Source of the DNA: Alphaproteobacteria bacterium | Lineage (GTDB): Bacteria > Pseudomonadota > Alphaproteobacteria > Micavibrionales > Micavibrionaceae | Direction: 5' to 3' | Length of the DNA: 47,040 nucleotides | Assembly: GCA_024275825.1 (NCBI GenBank) | Contig: JAJRYK010000036.1 | Span: forward strand, 1 to 47,040 | Shown: positions 17,410-26,873 of the stretch, in pieces | Position numbering within the stretch: the first letter of the stretch is position 1 | Layout of the letters: every line of letters starts with the position of its first letter | The notes under the pieces: model-generated | Database searches by the model: none | Seen by the model: the letters and a program-made list of their open reading frames with translations, nothing else | What the model was told of the DNA's origin: nothing | Translations under genes and position numbers: made by a program

Positions 17410-18153
17410 CTAAAGACTAACACTCTTCCCAAACCGTGCCTGAAACACCGCCCGCGCCTCCGGCACACCGGTCGTATGATGCGCAAAGGCCCAATGTTCG
17501 AGGAAATAGGCGGTGAGCTGGAGGCCGATTAAAACATCCTCATCATCCCCCTCACCACGCTCTTCACCGCCCGCTGGTCTTAAAAACGCTGGCAAGGCGA
17601 GCAGCTTTTCCTTATACGGCTCCCCTGCCTCGGCGCTCACCGCACGGCCCGTCTTTGGCGAAACATAGGCCAGAGCGTTATCATCACCGCCGCCCGCGCA
17701 TTTGCTGAGGTCTAGCGAAAACCCCAGCTCCTTCAAAAACGCAATTTCCCACATCACATAGACTTGCGCCCAAATCTCCGTCTGCAACGCCTCAAATAAC
17801 GCCTGCACCCCATGAAATAACCCCGGATGCCCCTCCCGCTCCGGCAGGGCAGCGTCACACAAAGCGCACGCCGATTGCAGCGCGGCAAGCTTTAGCGCAT
17901 CTTGCATAAAATGCGCGGCCGGGCTATGCGACAGCTCCAGCTTCAAACTGCCCAGATCATCGCCCCCGCGCGCGCTCCAATGCGCATCAACCAAGTTCCC
18001 AACCTCAAGCGTGCCGCGCATCCGCGACCCTTGCGCCCCGCGCACATAACCCGCATGGCGGCCATGCTCCTGCGTCAAAAGCGAGACAACCCCCCCACTC
18101 TCCCCATGCCTGCGCACCGCCAGCACTATCCCTTGATCTTGCCACTGTTCCAT
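17410..18153 (-). CDS. recO: DNA repair protein RecO
   Basis: RecO loads RecA with RecR in the RecFOR recombination-repair pathway. The 247-residue protein begins MEQWQDQGIVLAVRRHGESGGVVSLLTQEHGRHAGYVRGAQG, the OB-fold start typical of alphaproteobacterial RecO. A helical C-terminal domain follows (WEIAFLKELGFSLDLSKCA, AYVSPKTGRAVS). The start at 18153 fits the family N-terminus. An in-frame GTG six codons upstream is less likely. Only 37 bp separate it from the divergent nadX start, so their promoters must overlap. Confidence 0.93.
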   Translation of the reverse strand: MEQWQDQGIVLAVRRHGESGGVVSLLTQEHGRHAGYVRGAQGSRMRGTLEVGNLVDAHWSARGGDDLGSLKLELSHSPAAHFMQDALKLAALQSACALCDAALPEREGHPGLFHGVQALFEALQTEIWAQVYVMWEIAFLKELGFSLDLSKCAGGGDDNALAYVSPKTGRAVSAEAGEPYKEKLLALPAFLRPAGGEERGEGDDEDVLIGLQLTAYFLEHWAFAHHTTGVPEARAVFQARFGKSVSL

Positions 18154-18190
18154 CTGTATAAGATAGAGCACTTAACGGAGGAAAATCCAC

Positions 18191-19024
18191 ATGAGTGATA
18201 AAGTTATCAAGATCGGCATCGCCGGCATGGGCGCCATCGGCAGCGCCGTGGCGCGCGCGTTGATTGAAGGCATTGAGGGATATGCGCTCACACATGCCAG
18301 CGACCTCAGCCCACCGCCGCTTGAGAGCCTCCTCCCCCCGCCTTCTCACTCCTCAACCACCATGCCCCCTCAATTTAATTATGTAAAATTTAATGACTTA
18401 GCTAAAGCCTGTGATTTAATCATTGAGGCCCTGCCCCCCACTGCCGTCCCGGCTCTAACCGACGAAGTCTTCAGCCACGGCAAAGATCTGATCCTCATCA
18501 GCAGCTGCGCTCTTCTCATGTTCCCCGAAATACTGACGCATCCACGGCGCAAAAATAGTCGCATTATCGTGCCATCTGGCGCTCTTATTGGCCTAGACGG
18601 AGTGTCATCTCTGGCGCAAATGGGGATCAAAAGTGCTCGCATTGCATCAACAAAACCGCCACGCGGGCTAGCTGGCGCCCCCCACATTACTGCTCAAAAC
18701 ATCAATTTGGAGAGTATCACGCAGAAAACGATGCTCTTTTCCGGTAATGCGCTTGAGGCCGCCAAAGCCTTCCCTGCCAACGTTAATGTCGCCGCGACGC
18801 TCAGCCTAGCGGGCATCGGCCCAGAAAACACGCAGGTCGAGGTCTGGGCCGACCCAGAGGCGGTGGGCAACAGCCACAAAATCGAGGTCATTGGCGAATT
18901 TAGCCGCATGACCGCCCGCGTAGAAAACACCCCGGATCCAGCTAATCCCAAAAGCTCTATGCTTGCCGCGCAAAGTATCATCTCTATATTAAAGAAGATG
19001 AGCGCGCCGCTCGTTGTGTTATAA
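18191..19024 (+). CDS. nadX: L-aspartate dehydrogenase
   Basis: NadX oxidises aspartate to iminoaspartate with NAD(P), feeding quinolinate and NAD synthesis. The 277-residue protein has the Rossmann motif GIAGMGAIGSAVARAL, a catalytic-domain PSGALIGLDGVSSL, STKPPRGL, FPANVNVAATLSLAG, and the histidine of VGNSHKIEVIGEFSRM. Residues about 38-65 form a proline-rich insertion (SPPPLESLLPPPSHSS) not usual for the family. A strong GGAGG precedes the ATG. nadA and nadC are not in the window. It is followed by the structured R4 element 8 bp after its stop. Confidence 0.9.
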   Translation: MSDKVIKIGIAGMGAIGSAVARALIEGIEGYALTHASDLSPPPLESLLPPPSHSSTTMPPQFNYVKFNDLAKACDLIIEALPPTAVPALTDEVFSHGKDLILISSCALLMFPEILTHPRRKNSRIIVPSGALIGLDGVSSLAQMGIKSARIASTKPPRGLAGAPHITAQNINLESITQKTMLFSGNALEAAKAFPANVNVAATLSLAGIGPENTQVEVWADPEAVGNSHKIEVIGEFSRMTARVENTPDPANPKSSMLAAQSIISILKKMSAPLVVL

Positions 19025-19032
19025 GTCTCACT

Positions 19033-19140
19033 ATATAGTTGCTTGATTTTACTTTCACAGTAGGCGCGAGCGACGAAGCGTATAAAAAATACGTAAAAAT
19101 CGAAGCAACACCCTGTAAAAGCAAAAGGAAGTGGCGATAT
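19033..19140 (+). promoter_or_regulatory. R4 structured leader element, copy A
   Basis: A long imperfect hairpin ends at the start codon of the histidine phosphatase gene. Arms 19033-19060 and 19113-19140 pair over 28 positions with five mismatches and three wobbles. An inner hairpin CGTAT/ATACG with an A5 loop is at 19079-19093. The ribosome-binding stretch AAAAGGAAGTG lies in the 3' arm, with its GG opposite a mismatched GA. Copy B at 45334-45437 shares both arm motifs, the AGCGACGA loop motif and the GAAGC...AACA motif. The inner stems differ in sequence but keep pairing. Function is unknown; a translational control element or a mobile palindrome are both possible. Confidence 0.7.
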
Positions 19141-19906
19141 GTCTATCCCATCAAAACATTTTTACATGATCCGCCACGGTCAAACCGAGGCCAATGCCGC
19201 AAAAATCATGGCGGGCAGCCTGGATTCACCACTAACCACAGGCGGCATAGAGGAAGCGAAGCGCGCGGCAAAGATTTTACCTCACCTTGAAATAAAGCCC
19301 AAAGCCGTCTTCCATAGCAATCTGTCACGTGCGCGTGATACGGCGCATATTCTTAATGAAAAACTGAACGTGCCCATGTTTGAGAACGCTGATTTAGCAG
19401 AAATGCACGCTGGCGACTGGGAAGGCGTGCCCTATAGTAACTGCCAGGACATGCTCCACGGATGGACAAATCCGCCCAACGGTGAAACATACGATGAATT
19501 CTTTGTACGCATAAAACGCGCCAAGATAAAGGCTTTGAGCCATGCTAATGGCCCCGTATTAATCGTTTGTCATGGCGGTGTATTCCGTGCCTTTTCCAAG
19601 CTGTTTGAAATAAGCACCTTCGGCGTGCGCAACTGCCACCTTTACGAATTTGAATCCTCGCCCGAAACGCCTGACTTCCCTTGGAAAAGCTGGCATTACG
19701 AGTATTATGATGGGAAAACACCGGCGCTGCAGTGCGATTGCACAGTAGAAAACTGGGTGCCAATGACCAAGCCATCATCCATGACGCCCTCAACGCGCAT
19801 TGAATCACACAAGATTAATAAGAATGTCATGCGCACGGCGTGCGATATTTTTCATGCAGACAATATTTCGCCCACCTCTTCGCCTGCAGATAAAATAGCA
19901 TCATAG
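19139..19906 (+). CDS. Histidine phosphatase family protein (phosphoglycerate mutase-like)
   Basis: The 255-residue protein has the branch-1 histidine phosphatase signature MIRHGQTEAN at residues 10-19, SNLSRARDTAHIL, an acidic LAEMHAGDWEG, and the second catalytic histidine in VLIVCHGGVFRAF. The substrate could be a phosphosugar, alpha-ribazole phosphate or a nucleotide; nothing nearby decides. About 55 residues beyond the core form a polar tail. The last 55 bp overlap the convergent folP end. Translation would begin inside the base of the R4 hairpin, whose 3' arm carries the Shine-Dalgarno. Confidence 0.9.
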   Translation: MSIPSKHFYMIRHGQTEANAAKIMAGSLDSPLTTGGIEEAKRAAKILPHLEIKPKAVFHSNLSRARDTAHILNEKLNVPMFENADLAEMHAGDWEGVPYSNCQDMLHGWTNPPNGETYDEFFVRIKRAKIKALSHANGPVLIVCHGGVFRAFSKLFEISTFGVRNCHLYEFESSPETPDFPWKSWHYEYYDGKTPALQCDCTVENWVPMTKPSSMTPSTRIESHKINKNVMRTACDIFHADNISPTSSPADKIAS

Positions 19907-20736
19907 ATTTTAAACGCCTGCAGTGTTTCCTTCACATCGTGAACACGGAAAATCTGCACACCCTGCTGGTATCCATAAAGCGCGGCAGAGAGTGAGCCCG
20001 GAATCCGGTCAGCGGGCGGTTCATCATGCGACACCTTTGCGATAAAACTTTTTCTAGAAGCGCCGAGCATCAAAGGCACTCCCAAATCATGAAATTTCCT
20101 TATATTTCTGTGCAGTAACAGATTATGCTCAAGTGTTTTTCCAAATCCTATTCCCGGGTCACAAATGATCATCTGCGGATCGATACGGTGCGTCTTGCAG
20201 AAATTTATACGGCTTTCCAAAAATTTAAATACATCATGTACTACATTGTTATATTTAGGATTTTTCTGCATAGACTGTGGTGCGCCCTGTGCATGCATCA
20301 ACACAACAGGGACATTCGCCTCAGCAACCACATTAATGCTTTGGGAATCATGTGTTAAAGCGCTGATATCATTAACTATACTTGCACCAGCCTTGAGCGC
20401 CTCAACCATAGTTTCGCTATTACGCGTATCGATAGATATTTTTATATTTCGACACGCATCGTTCTGTCGCAATCCATTTATCACCGGCATTATACGATCA
20501 ATTTCATCTTTTGCTTTAACAGTTTCGGCGCCCGGCCGCGTTGACTCGCCGCCCACATCTAAAGTATGCGCCCCGTCGTGAACCAAAGCGATTCCGTGCG
20601 CAATCGCAGCCTCCGGATCAAAAAACTGACCGCCGTCAGAGAAGCTGTCGGGGGTCACATTGACGATCCCCATGATGTGCGGCCCGCCCCAAAATGGGTT
20701 TTTACTGCTCGTTTTCGGTATGACTTTCTCGACCAT
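19852..20736 (-). CDS. folP: Dihydropteroate synthase
   Basis: FolP joins p-aminobenzoate to hydroxymethyldihydropterin pyrophosphate; it is the sulfonamide target. The 294-residue protein has IMGIVNVTPDSFSDGGQF, LDVGGESTRPGA, ISIDTRNSETM, IVNDISAL, ICDPGIGFGKTLEHN and LMLGASRKSFIAKV, covering the whole TIM barrel. Its start overlaps the folK stop (TAATG), so FolK and FolP are coupled and act consecutively. The 3' end overlaps the convergent phosphatase gene by 55 bp. folB and folE are not in the window. Confidence 0.96.
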   Translation of the reverse strand: MVEKVIPKTSSKNPFWGGPHIMGIVNVTPDSFSDGGQFFDPEAAIAHGIALVHDGAHTLDVGGESTRPGAETVKAKDEIDRIMPVINGLRQNDACRNIKISIDTRNSETMVEALKAGASIVNDISALTHDSQSINVVAEANVPVVLMHAQGAPQSMQKNPKYNNVVHDVFKFLESRINFCKTHRIDPQMIICDPGIGFGKTLEHNLLLHRNIRKFHDLGVPLMLGASRKSFIAKVSHDEPPADRIPGSLSAALYGYQQGVQIFRVHDVKETLQAFKIYDAILSAGEEVGEILSA

Positions 20737-21236
20737 TATGCAGCCTCAGAGGATGTAAGGTTCTGTTTTTGGCTCTCCGGCAAAGCGGCGATCATATCTG
20801 CGACCGAACGCTTTAAAACAGGATGCACCCAATCTGATGCAACCTCTTTCAGAGGAAACAATACAAATCCGCGCTCATGCAAGCGTGGATGCGGGATAAA
20901 TACATCATTTTCATTGATCATCACATCATTATAGGCAATCAGGTCCAAATCTAGCACTCTGGGCGCATTTTGGGTCCCCCTCACGCGACCAAAATCGCGC
21001 TCAATCTCGTGCAAGAGTTCTAACAACTCCACCGGCCCCAATGCATACTGAACAGCGATCACAGCATTTTTAAAAGGGGGCTGCGAGGCATCTGGCCATG
21101 ATGGTGTCGTGAGAATGCTTGAGCGCTTGATAATTTGACAGTCTCGCGCCTCAAGCGCATACATGGCCGCCTTAAGCGTCTCTTCGGGGCTCCCATATAC
21201 GCTGGGGAGGTTGGCACCGAGTGCAATTAAAATCAA
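20736..21236 (-). CDS. folK: HPPK: 6-hydroxymethyl-7,8-dihydropterin pyrophosphokinase
   Basis: FolK transfers pyrophosphate from ATP to hydroxymethyldihydropterin, making the substrate of FolP. The 166-residue protein shows ALGANLPSVYGSPEETL at the N-terminus, the acidic metal and ATP motif PRVLDLDLIAYNDV, and IPHPRLHERGFVLFPLKEV. The length is typical. It is first in a two-gene minus-strand unit with folP. The 89 bp upstream to the MepK-like gene hold no clear terminator. Confidence 0.95.
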   Translation of the reverse strand: MILIALGANLPSVYGSPEETLKAAMYALEARDCQIIKRSSILTTPSWPDASQPPFKNAVIAVQYALGPVELLELLHEIERDFGRVRGTQNAPRVLDLDLIAYNDVMINENDVFIPHPRLHERGFVLFPLKEVASDWVHPVLKRSVADMIAALPESQKQNLTSSEAA

Positions 21237-21325
21237 AGATACATATCCTTCTTAACCTAAAACCTTAAGAAGATGCTTTATACGCTAGATTTTCATGATA
21301 TTCAAAAGGAATTAAGGCGCTGGCC

Positions 21326-21931
21326 CTACCACGAGCGCACATCACCCGTATCAACATGTACAAAGCCGCTCTTTGGATAATACCCAACACCGCCCGCCCG
21401 CAAGGAGCGCGCAGCCTCTCTCACGCGGCGAATGCTTGATCCCGGCATACGGATATCAAGCGCCTGACCATACATATGGTAAGAGTTTTTGGCCACGCCG
21501 CCACTGGCACGGCGGAGCATCGCATTGGTGCGCGGAGAACGGTAACCAGACAAAACCTCGGTCGGGCGCCCTGTGTTAACTTTTCTTTGCGCCATGCTCA
21601 CAATATCAATCACATGCGGGTCCATCGGGAAAATCTCGCCCGTTCTGAAATCACGCAGCAAGTGATTAATGCGCTCAAATGCTTCGGGCAAATAACGATC
21701 GCCCACGCGGTAAACGCCGCTATAGCTCTCGCCCGTATGGCCGTGACGAAGGGAAATAGACCAGCGATCTTTGGAGGTGGCGGCATTCACCTTTGCGGTG
21801 CTCAGCAATGGCACAGATGCGGCCATAAGCCCCGCCATGCCCATTTTCAGCATATCACGGCGGCTAAATTCTTTATTCTCTGCGGCGCTACGATCATGCA
21901 GCCATGTTAAATATTCACTATTCTTAAACAT
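21326..21931 (-). CDS. DUF882 / MepK-like (YcbK) murein endopeptidase, Tat substrate
   Basis: The 201-residue protein starts with a long n-region and a twin-arginine signal (SRRDMLKMG, then hydrophobic LMAASVPLLSTAKVNA). It continues with a peptidase-M15-like domain: VLSGYRSPRTNAMLRR, SYHMYGQALDIRMP and GVGYYPKSGFVHVDTG, including the zinc His/Asp pattern H...D...HVD. E. coli MepK cleaves the mDAP-mDAP (3-3) cross-links made by L,D-transpeptidases. A YcbB-type transpeptidase gene lies directly upstream here, matching the ldtD-mepK order. GAGGT stands at a proper distance before the ATG. Confidence 0.9.
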   Translation of the reverse strand: MFKNSEYLTWLHDRSAAENKEFSRRDMLKMGMAGLMAASVPLLSTAKVNAATSKDRWSISLRHGHTGESYSGVYRVGDRYLPEAFERINHLLRDFRTGEIFPMDPHVIDIVSMAQRKVNTGRPTEVLSGYRSPRTNAMLRRASGGVAKNSYHMYGQALDIRMPGSSIRRVREAARSLRAGGVGYYPKSGFVHVDTGDVRSW

Positions 21932-22045
21932 TATTACCTCAATTGAGCCTTATCAAATACGACTCTTATTCACCCCTATTAAAGAGGGAGTTTTAATGAA
22001 AATTTATACTTGAGTAAAGACTTAAAACTGCAAAATGCACTAAAA

Positions 22046-23782
22046 TTAATTTACAGAAGCCAATTTCGACAGGGCAGACTTGCCCTTTGCAACCATAGTA
22101 TGCCCTGGAATTGCGAATCCGTCAATATTCGCAAGCTTCTTTATCAAGGCTTGGTCCTGATTATAGATGTCAGTGCCATAAACAATGCGGCCCTGCTGAT
22201 CCACCCAATTGGTATAATAGAGGATATAAACAGGAATAGCTTCAGAGACATGGTGGTCTGACGTTTTACCTGCATCTAAAATACGGGTCATTTTCGGGTC
22301 ATTCCAGCCCTGCTCATCACGCATAATGAAAGAGGCCATCTTAAGCGGGTCTTTAAGCCGTACGCAGCCAGAAGACACCGCACGCGCCGGTTTGTTAAAT
22401 AGCTCCGGGCTGTTCGTATCATGCAGATAGATGTTAAACCGATTAGGCATCAGCACGCGCACACGGCCCAGCGCATTATGCGCGCCGGGGCTTTGCACCA
22501 TACGCAGACTGCGAAGTTCTTGCCTGCTCATATCGTCCCAATCGACGGATTCTGGATCGAGCGTTTGCGCACCCTTGCCGTAGCCCGTAAAAATCTCAAT
22601 CCCCTTATCGGCGAAATATTCTGGGTTATTCTTTAATTTTGGCAGCATATCGACGTATTTTATCGTCGGCGGTACGGTCCAAGTTGGGTTAAAGCGCACA
22701 CCTTTAATCCCTGTAATAAAGGATTCCGTAGCACGACCCGGCCTGCCAACAATAACTGGCATCTCAAACTCAACCTTACCGTTATCAATCGCCCACAGCG
22801 TTGCTGAAGGAATGTTCACCACTACAAACTTGTCCGGGCGCGCTTCGTCAACCCAGCGCAAGCGCTCCATATTCGCAATCACTTGCATCATTTGATCCAC
22901 TTTGGTCCGGTTCAACGCCTTGAGCGTTTGTGAACCGATAATGCCGTCCCCATGCAGCCCGGCATCACGCTGAAACTTAATCACAGCGGCTGTTAAACGA
23001 TCATCATAAAGACGCTCATCTGCGCTGAGCGGCGCAACGTCTAGACGCATCCGCAGGTCATTCATGCGCGCGTGACGCTCCTCGGGTCTTAATATACGAC
23101 CAAAGCCCAGCGGCAAAATACCATGATAACGCTTCGGCGGCGACTGGCTTAAACGCACCAACTCCTGACGCAGCAGCTCATACGTATTGCTTTGCGGGTG
23201 AATATTTTTCATCAGTTGTTCGAAGCTCTGTGCAACGCTGATTTTTTCTAAAACCTGTTATTCCGAGAGCTTTTGCTTCCAGCTCGCCGGCTCAACCTTC
23301 AGCCCCTTTGGATCGACACGAATACCTGACAAATCTTGCACATAACGAACAAAGCCATCCATCAATAACAGCTCACGCTGCGTTCGATTAAGAAGGCTAA
23401 GCGCTCCATCAAGCTCTTGAAGTTCCTCCACATGATAATGGGCCGGATTAAGGCCGTGCGTCCAGGACGCCTCCAACACATTTAAAATATCATCTGCCCG
23501 CGCATTAAAGAGCGGCTTTACCCAATAGGGTTTATTATCGCGCGCGTCATAAAAGGCCTGCATAGCCTGAGAGTTTGCAAAGCGCTTACCTTCAATCTCG
23601 CCGACATCAAGCGCGCTCACCATAGACACGCGGCGGCCGCTATTTGCCGAGCCATCATCAGAAATAACCCCGGAGATCTGCGCCGTCGACGGCGCAAACG
23701 ACAACACAAGGCCGCCCAGCACCATCAGGGCCAGAGCGCATGTCATTCTGATCTTGTTATTTAAATGTGGCTTTTTAGTCAT
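22046..23782 (-). pseudogene. YcbB/LdtD-type L,D-transpeptidase, split by an in-frame ochre codon
   Basis: L,D-transpeptidases of this type make 3-3 peptidoglycan cross-links in the periplasm. The first part (23782-23258) has a signal peptide (MTCALALMVLGGLVLSFAPSTAQ) and the family N-terminal region (YWVKPLF, THGLNPAHYHVEEL), then reads KLSE and TAA at 23258-23260. The same frame continues at once (QVLEKISVAQSFEQL) through a peptidoglycan-binding repeat (LQRDAG-like FQRDAGLHGDGIIG) and the catalytic domain with the SSGCVRLKDP cysteine motif to 22046. A single C-to-T change (CAA to TAA) would explain the break. An internal start (ATG 23212) could give a truncated product without signal peptide. 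Both halves look under selection. Confidence 0.9.
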
Positions 23783-23902
23783 TGAGATATCACGTGTTAT
23801 TGCCTGAAACGACAACACAACATTATCACAGATCTGTTAAGAGGACCTTATTATTCTATGACAATGATTCGTCATGACTTTAGAAAGGGCGAAAAGCGAA
23901 CC

Positions 23903-25660
23903 TTATAGATCCACGAATATATGCTTCTCCGCCTTCGCCCCAGGATGCGTCACCGCACCATCCCTGGCCGAGCCAACATTTAGCGCATATTTATAGAGCG
24001 CGCCGGACTGATAATTATTCTCGCGCGGGCTCCAGTTTTTGCGCCGCTCCGCCAGCTCGTCATCGCTCAACCGCACATCAAGCGTGCCTTTGTCGCCATC
24101 GATCACAATCATATCACCATCCTTCAGAAGGCCGATTGGCCCGCCTACAGCGGCCTCCGGTCCAACGTGCCCAATACAAAACCCGCGCGTTCCACCGCTA
24201 AAACGACCATCGGTAATCAGCGCCACCTTGCCGCCCATGCCCTGCCCATAGAGCGCGGCGGTAGTGGAGAGCATTTCACGCATGCCCGGGCCGCCCTTCG
24301 CGCCCTCATAACGGATCACGAGCACGTCGCCCTCCTCATACTCACGATTTTGCACGGCTTGAAAACAGGCCTCCTCACCATCAAATACGCGCGCGGGACC
24401 CTCAAAGGTGATCTCCTCCATCCCGGCAATCTTTACAATTGCACCCTCCGGTGCCAAATTTCCCTTCAGGCCAACAACGCCGCCCGTGGGATAGATGGGA
24501 TTACTGATCGGGAACACAACATCCTGATCAGCCGGAAAACTCACATCGGCGTAATTCTCCGCCAAGCTCTTACCCGTCACCGTAATACAATCGCCGTGCA
24601 TATAGCCGTGATCGAGCAGCTCCTTAATCACAATGCCAACACCGCCAACATCAAACAGATCCTTCGCCACATATTTTCCGCCAGGGCGTAAATTTGCGAT
24701 ATAGGGCGTTTTTTTGAAAATCTCAGCCACATCAAACAAATTGAAATCAATGCCCGCCTCATGCGCCATTGCCGGCAAATGCAGTACTGCATTGGTTGAA
24801 CCGCCCGTTGCTGCCACAATCGCCGCGGCATTCTCGAGGCTTTTACGCGTCACGATATCACGCGGATACGGACCGCCATTTTTGATCAAATCAACCACAG
24901 CCTGCCCAGAAGCCTTGGCATACTCATCCCGGCTCTCATACGGCGCAGGCGCGCCCGCAGAATGCGGCAACGCCAGACCAATCGCCTCAGACACGCACGC
25001 CATCGTGTTGGCTGTAAACTGCCCGCCGCACGCCCCCGCGCTCGGGCATGCTACAGATTCCAGCTCATGCAGGTCTTCATCACTCATCTCGCCAGTGGCG
25101 TGCTTGCCCACCGCTTCAAACACATTCACAACATCGACGTCTTTGCCCTTGAATTTACCCGGTAAAATCGTCCCGCCATACATAAAGATTGAGGGCACAT
25201 TCAGGCGGATCATCACCATCATCATCCCCGGCAGGGACTTATCACAACCCGCTAGCCCCACAAGCGCATCATAGCAATGCCCCCGCATCGTCAGCTCCAC
25301 CGAATCTGCAATCACTTCACGCGAAACAAGGGAGCTGCGCATCCCCTCATGCCCCATCGCGATGCCGTCCGTTACCGTAATCGTCGTAAACTCACGCGGC
25401 GAGCCCTTCAGCGCACCATTACCGACCTTCACACCGGCCTTCACTGCCTGCGCCTGACGCGCGAGCAAAATATTACACGGCGCAGATTCGTTCCAGCATG
25501 TCGCAACGCCAATCAGAGGTTGATGAATTTCCTCCTCCGTCATGCCCATGGCATAGTAATAAGAACGATGCGGCGCAGATTTTGACCCCTCCGTCACATA
25601 ACGGCTGACAAGTTTATCTTTATCCCAGCCAGCCTTATGGCCACGTTTTTCATTAAACAT
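23903..25660 (-). CDS. ilvD: Dihydroxy-acid dehydratase
   Basis: IlvD dehydrates dihydroxy-isovalerate and dihydroxy-methylvalerate in valine and isoleucine synthesis. The 585-residue Fe-S enzyme has the three cluster cysteines in contexts [21 protein letters not shown] and [16 protein letters not shown], plus [17 protein letters not shown] and [14 protein letters not shown] near the C-terminus. Length and motifs favour IlvD over the related phosphogluconate dehydratase Edd. It stands alone, without other ilv genes, 11 bp after the two PH-domain genes' strand-mate end at 25672, with no obvious joint regulation. Confidence 0.95.
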   Translation of the reverse strand: MFNEKRGHKAGWDKDKLVSRYVTEGSKSAPHRSYYYAMGMTEEEIHQPLIGVATCWNESAPCNILLARQAQAVKAGVKVGNGALKGSPREFTTITVTDGIAMGHEGMRSSLVSREVIADSVELTMRGHCYDALVGLAGCDKSLPGMMMVMIRLNVPSIFMYGGTILPGKFKGKDVDVVNVFEAVGKHATGEMSDEDLHELESVACPSAGACGGQFTANTMACVSEAIGLALPHSAGAPAPYESRDEYAKASGQAVVDLIKNGGPYPRDIVTRKSLENAAAIVAATGGSTNAVLHLPAMAHEAGIDFNLFDVAEIFKKTPYIANLRPGGKYVAKDLFDVGGVGIVIKELLDHGYMHGDCITVTGKSLAENYADVSFPADQDVVFPISNPIYPTGGVVGLKGNLAPEGAIVKIAGMEEITFEGPARVFDGEEACFQAVQNREYEEGDVLVIRYEGAKGGPGMREMLSTTAALYGQGMGGKVALITDGRFSGGTRGFCIGHVGPEAAVGGPIGLLKDGDMIVIDGDKGTLDVRLSDDELAERRKNWSPRENNYQSGALYKYALNVGSARDGAVTHPGAKAEKHIFVDL

Positions 25661-25671
25661 CTTCTATTATC

Positions 25672-26169
25672 CTATGGTTTATCTTTTGCTTTTTGTTCTT
25701 CGCCGCCTAAAACCTGCTCATTATAGGCACGGCGTAGCGCCGGTCCGTTGGCGACGTAAGGAATGACGATATAGCGATTGCCCGTACCCATCAGCACAAT
25801 ATTCGCATAGCCCATCACATAGCCAGGCAGCATGCGCTCCAGCTCAACGCTCTCAACCTTGTCGAAATGGATATCCACCACATCGACCTGTAAAATACCA
25901 TAGCGCACAAAAACGCGCTTATTGGTTACCACCATCATCAAAATCGACTTCTTGATCATGGCATGCAGCGCCATCAAGCCGGAGACAACGGCCAGGAACA
26001 CACCCAGCTCAATCACCACAAACAGCGCGACAATGATTGAAAACACAAACACTGCAACAGACTGCCAATAAATACCATCATGGATCACCGCTTCGCTGAT
26101 CACCACCTCACCGCTCAGCAAGCGCTCTTCAATATCTGCCTTTTTCTTAGCTTTAGTGCTGCCCTTCAC
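25672..26169 (-). CDS. PH domain-containing membrane protein (bPH2 type)
   Basis: The 165-residue protein has a charged N-terminus (KGSTKAKKKADIEERLLSGE), two adjacent membrane helices (SVAVFVFSIIVALFVVIELGV and AVVSGLMALHAMI), and a bacterial PH-like domain (VVTNKRVFVRYGILQVDVVDIHFDKVESVELE...). This is the YdbS-type architecture, whose role is unclear. Its ATG overlaps the stop of the related gene upstream (ATGA), so the two are probably made together and may form one complex. ilvD begins 11 bp downstream. Confidence 0.85.
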   Translation of the reverse strand: MKGSTKAKKKADIEERLLSGEVVISEAVIHDGIYWQSVAVFVFSIIVALFVVIELGVFLAVVSGLMALHAMIKKSILMMVVTNKRVFVRYGILQVDVVDIHFDKVESVELERMLPGYVMGYANIVLMGTGNRYIVIPYVANGPALRRAYNEQVLGGEEQKAKDKP

Positions 26170-26699
26170 TTTGCGTCCCTCCCTCGCTCAATAGCGCGGC
26201 GAAATGCGATGGGGTCAGCGATCGACGGTAAAACAACCTCGCCAACGCCCATTCCGCGCACGGCAATGCGGCCATAATCAAAAATACGTCCCAAAACGGA
26301 TTGCAGCACATTAACCCCCTCGATACGGTCAATGCTGATCTCTCCCACCTGACGCGCGACAAGGCCCCGCTTGAACACCAGACGTGTATTGGTGATCGCA
26401 ATCTCCGTCGTTGCCTTAATCACCATCATTTGTGCAAAGCTAAAAATGCCCAAAATAAACACCACAAACGCCGCAATCCGCACGCCAGGGTGCAGATACC
26501 GCACAGCCTCCAGCGGGTTCAAGCCGGGCGGGAACTTACCCAGCTGCGTATACGCATAGACCGCGCCTACAATAACAATAATACTACTAAGCACACCCCA
26601 GAGGATCGCCATAAAGGCCTGCACCGTGTACATCCAGTGAAACTCACCCACATGGATAAGCTCTTCATCAGTGCCGAGTGATTGTTGAACATATAACAT
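26166..26699 (-). CDS. PH domain-containing membrane protein (bPH2 type)
   Basis: The 177-residue protein begins with a soluble strand region (LYVQQSLGTDEELIHVGEFHW), then two membrane helices (IVIVGAVYAYTQLG region and IAAFVVFILGIFSF), then the bPH2 signature ATTEIAITNTRLVFKRGLVARQVGEISIDRIEGVNVLQSVLGRIFDYG. It is a paralogue of the overlapping downstream gene: the strand pattern ITNxRxxxxxGxxxxxVxxIxxDxxExV occurs in both. The role is unknown. Lipid or protein binding at the inner membrane is inferred from the domain. Confidence 0.87.
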   Translation of the reverse strand: MLYVQQSLGTDEELIHVGEFHWMYTVQAFMAILWGVLSSIIVIVGAVYAYTQLGKFPPGLNPLEAVRYLHPGVRIAAFVVFILGIFSFAQMMVIKATTEIAITNTRLVFKRGLVARQVGEISIDRIEGVNVLQSVLGRIFDYGRIAVRGMGVGEVVLPSIADPIAFRRAIERGRDAK

Positions 26700-26873
26700 A
26701 GAATGCCTTTACCTTTTTCCACGAAACCTTCTGCAAAACCACGTTTCCATTCGTTTTTAACGCAAAGTCAAACAAAATTAAACAACGTAATTTTTGCATG
26801 CCCCAAAAACGCCGCAACAAATAAGAAAAACTTCGTCTAACTTTGCGTTTCAAAAAACCTTAAAATCGCCCGC

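Noticed and set aside
19039-19290. Open frame through the R4 copy A and into the phosphatase gene
   Set aside because: It is out of frame with the conserved RHG phosphatase motifs and crosses the hairpin. The ATG at 19139 has the proper context.
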